A stretch of 64,000 nt of DNA from Gnetum montanum (lineage: Eukaryota > Streptophyta > Gnetopsida > Gnetales > Gnetaceae). The notes beneath the pieces were generated by a model. The model saw nothing but the letters and a program-made list of their open reading frames with translations, ran no database searches and was not told where the DNA came from. The position numbers and the translations under genes are program-made. Shown piece after piece: positions 9,881 through 22,222 of the stretch. The stretch is taken from NCBI GenBank assembly GCA_015680685.1, contig MNCI01026944.1, positions 70,703-134,702 of the forward strand, read 5' to 3'. Every line of letters begins with the position of its first letter. Position 1 is the stretch's first letter.

Positions 9881-10880
9881 AAAGGATCCTTAGAACTGGT
9901 ACAGAAATTTATCTAGTAGTGGAATGGATTGCTAAATTAAATACCAAAGGCCATAGCTAAGGCCCACTTGTTAGCTATATTCAAGGGAGTAGTTAATGAC
10001 TTCATTAAGTCTAAACTCTACTACCTTGATCCATAGTCTCTTAGCCAAGCATTCTCACAAACTAAGAATATTAAGGATGATGTAGAGGCCAACCATGATC
10101 CAACCTACATATCACATAAAAACTAGCACAATCAAAGAGACAAGAAAAAGAGAAAACAAAACAACATTACTGTAGCAACTGTAACTAAGGAAACCAAGAT
10201 GATGAACCAAGGGCAAAAGGTTAACTTGCATAAGGCCCCCACCAATGAACATAATAACCAACAATCAACTTCTAGGACCACTACATTAACAAAAAATAGA
10301 CCTAACTTTGAAAGGAAGGATAGGTCTAGATACACTACATTGCCATTAAAACCATCTGAGTTGCTAGAACAACTATCAAGAAGTGAGCGCATGCAACACA
10401 AGAAAATGACCAAAGTTGCTAGAAAGAAACATGAGTGACTATGAAAAATATCTAGAGATCCCACTAGGGTAACAAAGGATGACCCTTAATTGCCTAAATA
10501 CTTCAAGCTAGACCATTTTTCCATTATCATCAACTACCTAGTCATGTGTTGAAGGATACTTACAAATGATGATGAATATGTGGGGAACTAGTAATAGATG
10601 CTTCTAACATAGTCCAGCCACAAAACCAGTCAATGTAGGGCTACAAAGACTCATTGTATGCTAAAGATAGCCCCTATGTTATCTCAACATTCAACATTAA
10701 TGATAATTGGAGATCTACAAGAGAACCACTTGTGATTCAAGTACCCCTTAAAAATCAAAGAGCTTATTTAGCTTCCCATAGCTCAAGATCTCCCTTAACT
10801 ATGAGAGTACCATCATGAATGCCTTCAAGGGAACCTTTTCTCATCAAGCTCTTCAAACCCAATACAACCCAAATAGCCAT
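9857..10880 (+). pseudogene. gag: D gag, first part
   Basis: The decayed reading matches O gag on the other strand. About 9860-10140 aligns with O 20770-20540 (LVQ..I..W...LN, then AHLLxIFKG, NDFIKSKLYYL, SLSQAF). About 10180-10440 (79-residue frame from 10199) aligns with O 20480-20210 through RPNFERKDR and LPLKPSELLEQL. About 10490-10600 is the remnant of the YYHQLCGH region. The N-terminal part is missing at the E junction. It is cut at 10880 by O and resumes at 23693. Confidence 0.75.
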
Positions 10881-12097
10881 TGTAACGATAGAAAACAACA
10901 GTCGCTGGAAACACCGAGCGAATTTTCATGTACACAGTTCCAACCCCAAATTCGTGTGAGGGCCATGCTAGAGAAAATGAATCTGAGGTTCCCTGAATGG
11001 TCTTTCCGATCAAATAGGGACTTACTTAATCAGTAAATTTTGTAATGATTGCATCACCAAATAACAAGGTACAATATCAATTGATGGGAAAACGGGATCT
11101 GCTCTAAGATTGGCTCTTGAAGATAGTGATAACAATGTAAATGGTGCAAAATGATTATAAAATTAGTATAAGTAAAATGCAACAAATTGAACTTGGAGAA
11201 TGTATGATCCCAAAATTTGGGATTGAACTTATAGATAAATTTGTTGAATACAATGGTTGCAAGAAGACTTCAGTTTAGATGAAGTGCATGCCGAAAGAAA
11301 GAAGCTATTCAGAGATAAAAAAAGCAATGTCCAATCTACCTTATTCTAGCCAATCTAGGTGCAAGGGAGTCAGGCTTGACGAAAAATGTCTGCTAACTTG
11401 AAGTCTCTGGTCAAAAGCTTCTCTCTGTCATCATCGATGCTCTTCTCATTGTCTCGCCAATCCTTTTTTCTTTGACAATACTATCAAAAATTATCCCGTT
11501 TTGATCTTTGTTAGCTAGGGTATTTATAATATTAGGGTTAAGAGAATAATGCGGTTTAGATGATGCATGTCTTGGTACCACAAAATGTTGTTGACCTGAT
11601 GTGTCGTAGCTGAAACTTGTGGCGCTACGCTATGTTACGCTCTGAAGCGTAGTATAGTGTAACTGCTCCTTAAGAAGATAGTTCATTTGATTTTGTCTCT
11701 TACATTGAATGAATTGTTCTGCGATTACACTATGATATGCTACAAAGCGTATTGTAGCGTAATTACTGCCACTGCTTGAATTTCATTACCTTTTTCACTG
11801 CTGATAAGTCAACTACACTACTTACATTACACTGCGTTATGCTACATAGCATAAAATGGTGTAATATGACAACTATTAAGTTTTTTGATCATGGCCAACT
11901 TGCAAAATTGAAGTGTTGCCAGGGTGCATCCCTTGTTCTGTTTTGTCTTATGGAGTCCCCTACACTGAGCTGCGTAGTGCAACTAGCCCTTAGCTGAAAG
12001 GAGAGAACTTGTTGAGGTGTACCATTCATTGGAAATCCTCTCCTAAGCTTCAAAACCTAGCTAAATCATGGAGGCTTTAAAATTTCATGGTGTTTCA
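10881..12097 (-). repeat. O left (3') LTR
   Basis: It starts TGTAACGATAG on plus and ends GGTGTTTCA, so the element-strand LTR begins TGAAACACC. It aligns end to end with 22479-23687. Between 11600 and 11860 and near 11960 short variants of 'tacgctatgctac / gcgtagtatagtg' recur, a partly palindromic motif much expanded in the LTR of N. The 73-residue frames at 10815 and 11776 lie in LTR sequence and are not genes. Confidence 0.9.
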
Positions 12098-12110
12098 ATG
12101 GCCCCTTTTC
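12098..12110 (-). other. O polypurine tract
   Basis: The minus strand reads GAAAAGGGGCCAT directly before TGAAACACC. N has the near-identical CAAAGAGGGGCCAT at 59861-59848. Confidence 0.8.
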
Positions 12111-13274
12111 ATTGACATTTGGAGGGCTTTCCCAAGAGATATCGACAAAGAATACAAAACATCTTAAAGGTAAAGACACCAACAACATCCATCGACAACT
12201 ACTCAAATGTCACTCTGTCAAACCTAGAAATGCTAAGGTTGGGAGCATAAGGAGCATAGGAGGGATCTTACAATAGTGAGGGAGGGAGGTTTGGGGAAGA
12301 CTCAAGTGTGAGCGAGATACTTTACAAATACGCAATTAGGCATCTTCTCGCAGCTGTGTTTGCGAGAGTTTACATTGTTATACTGTATACATGGTGCTTG
12401 CATGGATGAGTTGTGTTACGCCCGTGTAGCCTGGATGAGTTGTGTTTCATCTATTTTGCCTAGTTGTGCTGATTTTTTTTCTTTTTTTTAATAGGATGCT
12501 TTCCATGAGGTGAGTTGCGTTACGCCAATTCATGGATGGGATGATGATCATGTGTGAAAAAGTTCCTGCACACTCACATTCTATACAAACAGAAGGCAAG
12601 GGTAAAGGTGATTGTAGGGATAAAGGAAGGAGAAAGTGAGATAAGTTTTCTGATGGAGGGGAAAAGGAAGGGTCTACATTCCCAAGTAGTCGAGCTAGTC
12701 TGAGTAGCCACCTTAGAATGCCATAACGCTTCGCCTCCAAGTGAGTGCATTCTTGAACAATGCTATCATAGCAAGTAACCTGCAAAACATAACAGAGAAT
12801 AGAAAGCAAATACAATCGTCCTAATCACTAGGGAGGCTATTGAAATAAGTGCTGATCTAAGCGAAAAGGATAGAGTAGGCCACGGGGAAAGAACCATAGC
12901 AAGAAGCAAGGATCCCTTTGTTGATGTTGCAGCTCAGGAATTCACCATCAATAGCTAGACTCATCTTATCCAATCGATTGGGCAAAGAATCAATCAGATG
13001 AATTTGCTAAGCCAGAGTCTAGTAGCGGTGATGAGTGGAGGCCACCAAGGCCATGGGTGACCATAGTTTCCTAGGGGTCCCAAGTGGTGAAGTTGACCCC
13101 ATGAGTTGCAACTACAGAGTGGCTATCATAGCAACATCTCTGAGGGGTTAGTAGTATGCCTTTTGGAATATCCAAGGAATCAATAGGATGCCAATAGGGT
13201 AGCAACGTTGCGTCTGTTCCAACGTCCCATCTGTTCCATTTGGTAGGGATGCCATGCAAAAATGATCAGGCTTG
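12111..13274 (+). other. O region between polypurine tract and motif array
   Basis: Several segments (12400-12430, 12505-12560, 12700-12800) resemble 60440-60780 of N, including a repeated 'gatgagttgtgttac'. About 12830-13060 on plus has an open, charged reading (SADLSEKDRVGHGER) that may be an upstream exon of the antisense gene. Nothing else is recognised. Confidence 0.4.
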
Positions 13275-13670
13275 CTTTCTTCTTGGGTAATCTATTGGCA
13301 GCTTCCAGTTTTAAGTTCTGGTAGACCGTTTCTGCTAGTTTTAAGTCTCAATAGACCATGGTCTTGGTTTAGAGTCTGGACAGACTGACACATGCTAGTT
13401 TTACATCATAGCGGATGGTGGAAGAGCTAGTTTATGGTCCCAACAGACCATGTTGTGGGTGTCAATTTTGTATCGTGACCCAGGGACTAGTCTATGCTGG
13501 TTTAACGTCTTAGTAGATGGATGCTTACCTTGTGAGTTTCACATTATGGCGACAGTTGAAAAATCTTCTAGTTTAGCGTTGTGGAAGATGCATGCAAGAA
13601 ATGCCAGTTTTACATCGTAGCAGACATGTACAACATTGGCAGTTTTACGTCGTAGTGGACGTGCAAGAGA
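13275..13670 (+). repeat. Degenerate motif array 1 in O
   Basis: About eleven loose copies of a core close to CTAGTTTTA..TCxTAGxAGACC, spaced about 30-50 bp, with variable spacers. The core recurs at 17967-18378, 25187-25570 (reverse strand) and 61030-61255, always in the same orientation relative to the element it sits in. Confidence 0.7.
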
Positions 13671-14784
13671 AAATCCCACCATTTCCTTCATCGTGCGGAG
13701 AAAATAATCTAAACTATTTCTTTATGTTCACAACTAGGGAATCATGGGAGGTCACAGTGATAGCCTCTAGGGGTGAAATGAGCAGTCTCTTCTTTCGTTA
13801 TGGTGACATAAAAGAGGTGCAGCGTTGGCTCAGCCATGGAGTGATCCTAGCTACCTTAACTAATAACCTCTAGGAAGCTAGACAGATGGAGCTAATTTTA
13901 GCTATAACCCCCGATGTCACTGTAGTGAAAATGTTAACTTTAATTTCCTCCTTCAATGTGGAGGCCAAGCGTCTCTACATGCACATGCGTAACATGCGTG
14001 TGAGTTTTGATATTGGCGCTTGACTGTTCACTAACTTTTTTGGCATTCCCTCTAATGGCCCCTTGGTAGAAACAAAGGTCAAAGAGGATTTCTAAATACC
14101 AAAAGGGGATAGAGGAGTGGCTAGGGGTTAAAAAGGAACCAAAAGGTATCCTTGCTGATAAAATCCAGCTAGAGGTGGCTCATACCATTTATCCCCTCTT
14201 TCAAGTCCACGCCTTCCCTAAGTTGGTTTCCCAGGGAAGGATCCTTATCATAGAGTAGGCTTGAAGCATGCGAGAGGTTATGGAGGAGGGGGCATGGTAT
14301 AATTGGGCTAGTTACCTCGCTGAAGGCCTGCAGGCTAAAATAGTCAAGCTTCGCAAGAAGCTTGAGTCTCGTTTCAACGTGCACTTTTTCTTTTTTATAG
14401 CTTGCTTTTGATGTTTCATTGAATTCCTGGTGGTTCATAAGGATGGAGTATGGGTGTAGAAAGATTGTAACCAGATTTCCAAACCATGGATTTCACAAGT
14501 TTTTCGCACCACCTGGTCACAAGATCCCCCTGAAGGTATCAAGGATTCGCTTTCACTTACAACTAAGCATATTGTGGCGCCTCGTCTGTGGGGCCAAGAT
14601 AGCATGGATAGGGCACTACCTTCTTACACTGATAGTGTGTCGAAAGGGAAACTCCTGGTAGAAGAAATAGTGGGTTCATTAGTCCAACTAAAAAGGCATC
14701 GTCCTACCGTGGAATCGCCTAGCCTGACTAATGTAGAGGGAAAGAGGTTGCAAATCAAATTTCATAGGAATGATCCCCCAGTTA

Positions 14785-14907
14785 GTAAGTAGAGAGAAGC
14801 ATAATTAGTGTATATATGTACTATACTATGTATAGATGTCGTTGCGTTGCGTAGCGCTTGTAAAAAGTAAATAAGATTTTGTTTTGGTTAACTGTGTTGT
14901 TTGGTAG
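14785..14907 (+). other. Predicted intron of O antisense gene (duplication copy 1)
   Basis: GTAAGTAG at the 5' end, pyrimidine-rich TTGTTTGGTAG at the 3' end, 123 bp. Identical borders to copy 2. Confidence 0.6.
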
Positions 14908-16055
14908 ACAAAGGAAAATATGTAGAGGAGTTCACTTCTAAAATCCCACCATTTCCTTCATCGTGCAAGAGAAAATAATCTAAACTATTTCTTTATGTTC
15001 ACAGCTAGGGAATCATGGGAGGTCACGGTGATAGCCTCTAGGGGTGAAATGAGCAGTCTCTTCTTTCGTTATGGTGACATAAAAGAGGTGCAGCGTTGGC
15101 TCAGCCATGGAGTGATCCTAGCTACCTTAACTAATAATGTCTAGGAAGCTAGACAGATGGAGCTATTTTTAGCTATAACCCCCGATGTCACTGTAGCGAA
15201 AATGCTAACCTTAATTTCCTCCTTCAGTGTGGAGGCCAAGCATCTCTACATGCACATGCGTAACATGCGTGTGAGTTTTGATATTGGCGCTTGACTGTTC
15301 ACTAACTTTTTTGGCATTCCCTCTAATGGCCCCTTGGTAGAAACAAAGGTCAAAGAGGATTTCTAAATACCAAAAGGGGATAGAGGAGTGGCTAGGGGTT
15401 AAAAAGGAACCGAAAGGTATCCTTGCTGATAAAATCCAGCTAGAGGTGGCTCATACCATTTATCCCCTCTTTCAAGCCCACGCCTTCCCTATGTTGCTTT
15501 CCCAGGGAAGGATCCTTACCATAGAGTAGGCTTGAAGAATGCGAGAGGTTATGGAGGAGGGGGCATGGTATAATTGGGCTAGTTACCTCACTGAAGGCCT
15601 GCAGGCTAAAATAGTCAAGCTTCGCAAGAAGCTTGAGTCTCGTTTCAACGTGCACTTTTTCTTTTTTATAGCTTGCTTTCGATGTTTCATTGAATTCCTG
15701 GTGGTTCGTAAGGATGGAGTATGGGTGTAGAAAGATTGTAACCAGATTTCCAAACCATGGATTTCTCAAGTTTTTCGCACCACCCGGTCACAAGATCCCC
15801 CTGAAGGTATCAAGGATTCGCTTTCACTTACAACTAAGCATCTTGTGGCGCCTTGTCTGTGGGGCCAAGATAGCATGGATAGGGCACTACCTTCTTACAC
15901 CGATAGTGTGTCGAAAGGGAAACTCCTGGTAGAAGAAATAGTGGGTTCATTAGTCCAGCTAAAAAGGCATCGTCCTACCGTGGAATCGCCTAGCCTGACT
16001 AATGTAGAGGGAAAGAGGCTGCAAATCAAATTTCATAGGAATGATCCCCCAGCTA

Positions 16056-16178
16056 GTAAGTAGAGAGAAGCATAATTAGTGTATATATGTACTATACTAT
16101 GTATAGATGTCGTTGCGTTGCGTAGTGCTTGTAAAAAGTAAATAAGATTTTGTTTTGGTTAACTGTGTTGTTTGGTAG
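16056..16178 (+). other. Predicted intron of O antisense gene (duplication copy 2)
   Basis: It starts GTAAGTAGAG and ends GTTTGGTAG, 123 bp. Removing it joins the frame ending RNDPPA directly to KGKYVEEL in the same frame, which would be unlikely by chance. Confidence 0.65.
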
Positions 16179-17570
16179 ACAAAGGAAAATATGTAGAGGA
16201 GTTGACTTCTAAAATTGGGGCCATAGTTTTACGATGTGGAGAAGAGGCCCCAGTTTTAGAAAAGGAGGCCCCTGTTAGTAATGTAGGCAACACACAAGTT
16301 CCTATGCTTGAAGAAGAGATGGGAGTAAAGGACACTAAGGTCCATTTGGATGAGTCGAGAAAAGAGAAGCAGTTAGTCACTAGTGAGTTTGACCTTTCCT
16401 CGGGGGGAAACCTCATGCTACTACCCTTGAGGGCTTTGTTGAATTGAGTTTTGCGTTATCATAATCATCTCAATTTCCCTTTACATCTACTGTACTATGT
16501 CTAAGTCATTTTGTTCGCTTAGTAGGCACTTATGATAATAGTGGCGTGCCTTCGTTAGTGGCACCAACTCAGCATTGGAGTGAGACTCCTAATAAATTTT
16601 CTTTTATGGAATGCATCATGAACGATATGATCAGACACCTAGACTGAATTGATCTTGAGATTGTTACGTGGCTATTATGACACAGGGATTGTTGGCATTG
16701 TGACATTGCATTATTTTGTTGCGCCTAACTGTTACTTTTTATGTTATAGGATCTCACATCAGATGGGATCCCAAAGAGCCCATTAACTTAGACACTACCC
16801 TTGAACCTTCACTAGAGGTCACCGAAGTGTCACACAGCCTTTACGATGAAGTACGTAAATCCGCGTTACGCTTAGCTTACTCTTTATGGGAGTGTCAGGA
16901 CGTCAACAAAGATCTTTGGAAGAGGTTATAGAAATCAAAAAAGGAGAAGATGTTCCTAACTAATAGGGTTGAGGACCCAGAGTCTCAAAACAAATTTCTA
17001 CAAGATCAGGAAACCAATGATGAGAATTGGTGGACAACTAGGATTGACTACATCCATTATTAGATGGTCTTCAAGAATAGCATCCAAGCCAGCTGTGAGC
17101 TCATTGAGCAATAGATGCAAATGGATCTCCTAGCCCAGAAGAACCAAGACTGGAAGGATTTTAGCGCAAGGGTCCAAGCATAGGGGCAAGCACAAAAGGA
17201 CCATAAGCATGTGTATAAGCAAGAAAGTTTTGCTTACCACTAACATTACAGGGATTCCACTGTTGAACCATGGTTCCTCCAGCTATTCCTCAATGTCATC
17301 GGTGCTTATGAAGCATACAAAAGGTTTCAGGAGCAAGTGACAGTGAACGCCTCCACAAAAAGAGAAATAACCCACCCTAGCGGGGAAACCACTATCCCTT
17401 CCTTCTTCCCTTAACAGCCTCGGTGGACTCTTGTGGAAAAGGGAAAGGTTAAGGCTGGAACTGATTTAGGAGATGGCGTTTGGTCTGAGCTTACTAAGGA
17501 TGAGATCATGTAATTCCTATGGGTTGGTTTGCATTAGATTTCTTTCACAACTGATGTGGGACAATCACAG

Positions 17571-17649
17571 GTGAGTTTTAGGACTATTTTATTCTTGTTA
17601 TGCATAGTTTTGATGGCGAAGCTAACATGCGTTTCCTGTCAAATCGTAG
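17571..17649 (+). other. Predicted last intron of O antisense gene
   Basis: CAG|GTGAGTTT at 17570/17571 and TCAAATCGTAG|G at 17649/17650, 79 bp. It lies between codons and joins DVGQSQ to DQHEEGP in frame. Confidence 0.7.
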
Positions 17650-17966
17650 GATCAACATGAAGAGGGTCCTCATGAGGAGGAGCATAATGGAGATGATGGT
17701 TCTCATGGCAAGAATTCCCATGAGGAAGAGCCTTGCAGAGAAAATCATCCCCATGAAGAGATACAACTCAAAGAAGGTCCTTATGAGGATGGTCTTCATG
17801 AGGCAGAGACGGAGTTGAACAACACAGGTGGAAGTGGTAACAACGACGACGTGTGACGTGGCCATATTGACCAACATTGTTTTGTTATGAAATGGAGTAA
17901 AGGATGATGTTCTTTGATCTATAATTATTTTTTTTCTTGAAGTGAAGCATATTGTTAAAAGGATTA

Positions 17967-18378
17967 CACATTTTTAGGCTGTTGTAGGCCGTTAATAGTT
18001 TAAAGCCATTTCAGGCCGGGCCATCGTACGCGTAAAGGGATAAAGCAAATTGCTAGTTTTAGGCTGTAGTGGGCTGCAACTATTTTAAGGCCATTTTGGG
18101 TCAGGCCATTGTAAGTGTAAAAAGGTAAATTACATTTGCTAGTTTTAGGCCATAGTGGACCGCAACTACTTTAAGTCCATTTTGGGCTAGGCCATCGTGA
18201 GTGTAAAGGGATAAAGAAAATTACATTTGCCAGTTTTAGGTTGTAGTAGGCCGTAACTAGTTTAAGGTCATTTCGGGCTGGGCCATCATGAGCATAAAGG
18301 GATGAAAAAAATTACATTTGCTAGTTTTAGGCCGTAGCGGGCCATAACTAGTTTAAGGCCATTTCAGGCCGTAATGCA
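17967..18378 (+). repeat. Motif array 2 in O (about 86-91 bp unit, 4.6 copies)
   Basis: Each unit begins TAGTTTTAGGCYGTAGTGGGC and carries a second half CTAGTTTAAGGCCATTT, then GGGCCATCGTGAG and an A-rich tail. The CTAGTTTTA..GTAG core links it to the other arrays. The 310 bp from 18379 to the protease hold nothing I recognise. Confidence 0.8.
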
Positions 18379-18689
18379 TATGAAAGAAGCATAATAAGGA
18401 TAATGTGAAAAGAGATATCATAAATTGCATAATAGTAAACAATGTGGACTAATGTGACATGTCACTCTAACGTGTTCATTCACTAGCTCTACAGCTGCTG
18501 CTTAATTGTTTTTAGTTTTGGCAATGCATATGGATAAGGAGTTTTATTACTCCATTCCTCTATGCCATCATCTTCCTCCTAAAAACGCATTTCAGCCTAG
18601 ATCAAGTTGTCATTAGCCACTGTTTTATCCTATTCAAATATTGGGATAGGTGACTGATCTTTGGGGATTTCGATTTCTAAACCTTGTCC

Positions 18690-19070
18690 CATTTATACAT
18701 TATTAACAGCTTGAGGGATCATCTTATCACCATGGATGATCACTTCCCTTCCTGCATAGCATAAATGGATCTCCTGGTGGATGGGTGATGAGATTGCCCT
18801 TAACTGAGCCAACAAGGACCTCTCCAAGATTAAGTTCAAATTAGGCATCTCCTCAACAATGATAAACACTGCATCTATAGGGAATTGATCCCCCACCACA
18901 AAGTTGATGTGCACCATTCCTTTGAGTTGCACATGTGCCCCATTAAATGAATTTAAACACGGGACTGATCTGGTCGATCAAACCTAGTTTATTCACTATG
19001 GGGTATGGAATGACATTGGCAGCTATCCCGTCATCTACGTGTACTCTCCAAATTTGGTATTGGCCAAGCT
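18690..19070 (-). pseudogene. pro: O aspartic protease
   Basis: The element strand reads VHVDDGIAANVIPYPIVNKL near 19055, a retropepsin-like start with catalytic Asp, then after a frame break INFVVGDQFPIDAVFIIVEE, LNLILERSLLAQLRAISS and IHQEIHLCYAGREVIIHGD (79-residue frame 18932-18693). D (24390-24761) and N (62225-61779) carry the same domain with DGATTNI and LILGRPWI or LIVGSSWL. Here the usual ILGRPW is ILERSL. No reverse transcriptase follows. Confidence 0.8.
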
Positions 19071-22000
19071 GGATAGTGATGAACATAGGCACTGTTGTCA
19101 CTTGACCCTTCTCTAGGTCATCCTTAATGGATTCGTCATGAAAATTCAGTAGGGAAGGCTAGGATTGTTTAGCGGCAAGGAGAAGAATGATGGAGTGGAT
19201 CGCTTCTTCATCCGTTGGCAAGCTCTCGTCCATGGATATGGACGTTAACATGCAAACCATGGACTCACGATGCTTTTGTGACATCATCAGCAAGTCATAG
19301 AGGCTCAACATTGTATTTTTTTATTTTAGATCCTGTTTAACTTGCGTAAAAGCATTAAGAAGATCACGTCCACGATCTAGTTATTTATCACCCTTCTCTT
19401 CTTCCATTTGTCCCAGGAGACGAATCTCTCGGGGTGGAATAGTTTCTGATTTAGGGTTGTGTTTTCTTGGGTTGGGAGAAGATGGTTGTGTTTGCATAGA
19501 ATTGTCTTTTTTAGAGGGTGGGTCCAAGGGTGCCAAGGCGAGAGGTATAGGTTTGGGAAGCCCTAGAATAATTTGGTCCTTAGCTGTATCAGTTGTCATA
19601 CACCCTTCTCCTTTCTAGTTAGGTTGTGATTCAGGCGTCGACTTAGAGATTCGCCCCTACTTAGTAGGGGCAACTAATGGCTTTGGCACCCTGATGACAA
19701 AGGGTGCCCTAGGTGTGGGCATGGGCTGAGCCACAGCTTTATCCATAGTGGGCTATCGAAGGAAGGTAGGAAACGGGATGCGGAGAACAAAGGGTTTTTG
19801 CTTAGCCGCACCCGTTGATGTTGACGGGCTTGTCATCTAAGATAGGTGAGGAGGCACACGTAGCATGATTGTTTTGGCTATGCTTGGCCATCATCCTTCG
19901 TACCCACCACGTTGATAGTGTACCCTACATTATTTGTGTTTAATAGGTCTTGGTACATGTGCATGGATTGGTTTTCTGGACAGACTGGACTACCACTATC
20001 TAAGACTAGTTTACCTTGATCGATCATGCATTGGACTTCATCTTTTAATGTCCAGTAGTAATCCATGTCATGACCACACAGCTGGTGATAGTAATAAAAA
20101 TGATCCAACCTAAAGTTTTTGGGGACTGGCGGTTCGTTTGGTAGGGCCAAGGAGGGATTCTTAAGTAGCTCGCAATGCCATCTATGGCATTTCAAACTTT
20201 CCTTGGACACCTTCTTATGTTGAATATGGCTAGTTCCTAGTAATTGCTTTAGAAGTTTTGAAGGCTTTACAGGTAGAGCCGTGTATTTTTAACAATCTTT
20301 ACACTCAAAATTAGGCCTCGGTTGTGGAAATGCCTCAGGGGTGGGTAGAGTTTCCTGGTCAGCACTATTTGAGTTAATCTTGGGCTCAACAGGTGCCACA
20401 TCTACTTTCTTATTGTTATTTTCCTTCTTGGCCCTTTCAGCTACCACTGCTACAGTCGTTGTCATAGTTTTGCCTTTGTCTTTACCCTTGCTATGGGAAT
20501 TTTTATAGACCACATATGGTGGGTCCTTGCTAGACTTTGCTGCATCTTGAATGCTCTTAGTCTAAGTGAAGGCTTGGCTGAGGGAGTGGGGAGTGAGGTA
20601 ATATAGTTTGGACTTAATGAAGTTGTTGATTGCCCCCTTAAAGATAGTTAATAGATGAGCCTCTGTGATGGGTTCAAGGATTTCGTTCAAGGTTGCACTC
20701 CACCGTTGTATAAACATTTGGACTAGCTCAAGCGGATCTTGTTTGACTCCCATGAGCTGATCAAACATGACCTCTAGTTTCAGTTTTTATTTTAAATGAG
20801 TTACAAAATGAGTTAACAACTCTTCTAAGGCTGAGATTGAAGAGCGTGGGAGTGCTCAATGCCAATCTAAATCTTTACCCATTAAGGACATAGCAAAGAT
20901 ATGGATGATGGTGTGTGGCCATTATTGCAATAACAACTACTTTGACCTTAAGGTGACAAGATGGGCATTAGGATCACCTTTCCCATTGTATTTTGTAAAA
21001 TGGGGGATTGGCATCCCAAGAGACAACAACAAAATGGGCATTGTTGGGCTAATAGGATCGTCATGGTAAAAATCCATGACTTGTATTATGTCAAAATCGG
21101 AAGCCTTGAGGCATTTAACTTCCTTAGTAAGGGTCTGAATAAGCTGGAAAGCTTGATCCAGACCTATAGACGAAGAGGTTATTTGTGGAATTTCAGGATG
21201 AGCCATGCTAGGTGGCGGGATAGGGGTGGTACCTTGGCCTATGTGCAATGTTATCGGGACTACTCCTATAGGCAGTGCCATCTATGACATCCACCACCCA
21301 GTAGGTGGTGCAGATGGAGAGATTGCTAACGACTATGCCATGAAAACATTGTTTACGTAGCTGGGGGCACAGACAATGGCCCTGTAGCAGGGTTTAGTGC
21401 TTGCAGGACTTGGTGCTAATGATGAGTAAGATGAGAGATCTGCGTAGGCTATGCTATAAGGGATGATGTGTTTGAAGCCCACCACGCTGTAGTGGTGGAT
21501 CCTATCATATGAGCTGGGATGAATGTAGGAGCTGTGTGTAATTGAAAAATAGGCACTGTGTTCACATACGATGATGTAGGCGCAAGTATACAATGAGATG
21601 GATTGGCCAATTGTGACTGTGTAGGGATGGCCTGTAAAGGAATCCCACCCAGGAGGGTAGCTGGAGAGAAGAAATGTCATTGGGTGTTATGCGTCACACG
21701 GTCAGTGGTAGTCAATGGCGTGGTGACCATAAATAGTAGATTTATGCAGGATGTTGTGGAGGGAGGAGCCATGACAAAGCTAGCATGACTAACTCCCTTG
21801 GAGTGGGCATCTAAATCTTTCTACCCATCATGGGATGCTTCATCATAGAACATCTTGTCTCATTGTTCCGCTAATGCCCTAGCCATTAGTAGTTGGTCCA
21901 ACATCCACTGTTGTTGATCTATTAAATGTATGGAAACGTTAGGCGAAGGAACGAATTCCTTCATGTTACAGTAGATGAACTCATATTCATGTTTCTCTTC

Positions 22001-22222
22001 GAGTTCTTGTGCATACATGGGAAAATTTGGCACAATTTTAGCATAGAGGAAATTGTAATGTTCCCTATGCTAAGTGTGTTCCTCAGGCTCTTTAGTTTGG
22101 AGCATGAGGGATCGGCATGGTCACATTAGACTGGTTGGCGGCTCAACCACAGGAGGCGTAACTTGTAGCATCCAAGGATTCTCTAGGTTAGCAGTGTCAA
22201 AAATGGTGGTTGATGCAGCCAT
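19071..22222 (-). pseudogene. gag: O gag and Gag-protease linker
   Basis: The first codon is probably the ATG at 22222 (context GAGAATGGC), reading MAASTTIFDTANLENPWML. Next come a poorly kept part, then 21281-20937 with the Tat-type entry PHFTKYNGKGDPNAHLV, 20768-20562 (LVQMFIQRWSATLNEI, FKGAINNFIKSKLYYL), a Lys/Asn-rich hinge (20513-20289) and 20210-19878 with NFRLDHFYYYHQLCGHDMDY and EVQCMIDQGKLVL, the degenerate zinc-binding-like box of this lineage. All these lie in one frame. The linker (19870-19080) is proline-rich and includes LLNAFTQVKQ and LSLYDLLMMS, also kept in D. Confidence 0.85.

Larger units (their letters stand above)
13671..16211. repeat. 1.27-kb tandem duplication (13671-14940 and 14941-16211)
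   Basis: The two copies are nearly identical, differing by scattered substitutions and a 1-bp indel near 13696/14966. Both begin AAATCCCACC; the sequence after copy 2 continues AATTGGGG, so the seam has AAA(A)T microhomology. The duplication repeats the middle exons of the antisense gene, including one intron. It must be younger than most of the decay, as the copies share stop codons. Confidence 0.9.
13738..17857 (+). pseudogene. O antisense gene (intron-containing, family unknown)
   Basis: It runs opposite to gag. Readable blocks: after a 3' splice site (TTCACAACTAG, 13737) ESWEVTVIASRGE, RYGDIKEVQRWLSHGV and FFGIPSNGPLVET; then about 14160-14390 with YNWASYLAEGLQAKIVKLRK; 14574-14784 with WGQDSMDRALPSYTDS; after an intron KGKYVEEL, GAIVLRCGEEAPVLEKEAP; then 16750-17570, a Lys/Glu-rich, helical-looking part; and a last exon (17650-17857) of His/Glu/Gly repeats (HEEGPHEEE) ending at TGA. 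The blocks before 16179 occur twice through the tandem duplication. In-frame stops are many. The central part has a homologue in D (31575-26100, minus). I do not recognise the family; the position matches the antisense ORFs known in the Tat lineage. Confidence 0.6.

Noticed and set aside
10132-10464. 110-residue hydrophobic minus-strand frame
   Set aside because: Reverse shadow of the D gag hinge, whose plus-strand reading matches O gag.
14169-14438. Minus-strand frames at 14169-14438 and 15440-15769, similar to each other
   Set aside because: Their similarity comes only from the tandem duplication; the plus strand of the same DNA has the homologue in D.
17584-17877. 97-residue minus-strand open frame
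   Set aside because: It is the reverse-strand shadow of the His/Glu-rich last exon of the antisense gene; its Met/Leu/Ile-rich composition reflects that repeat.
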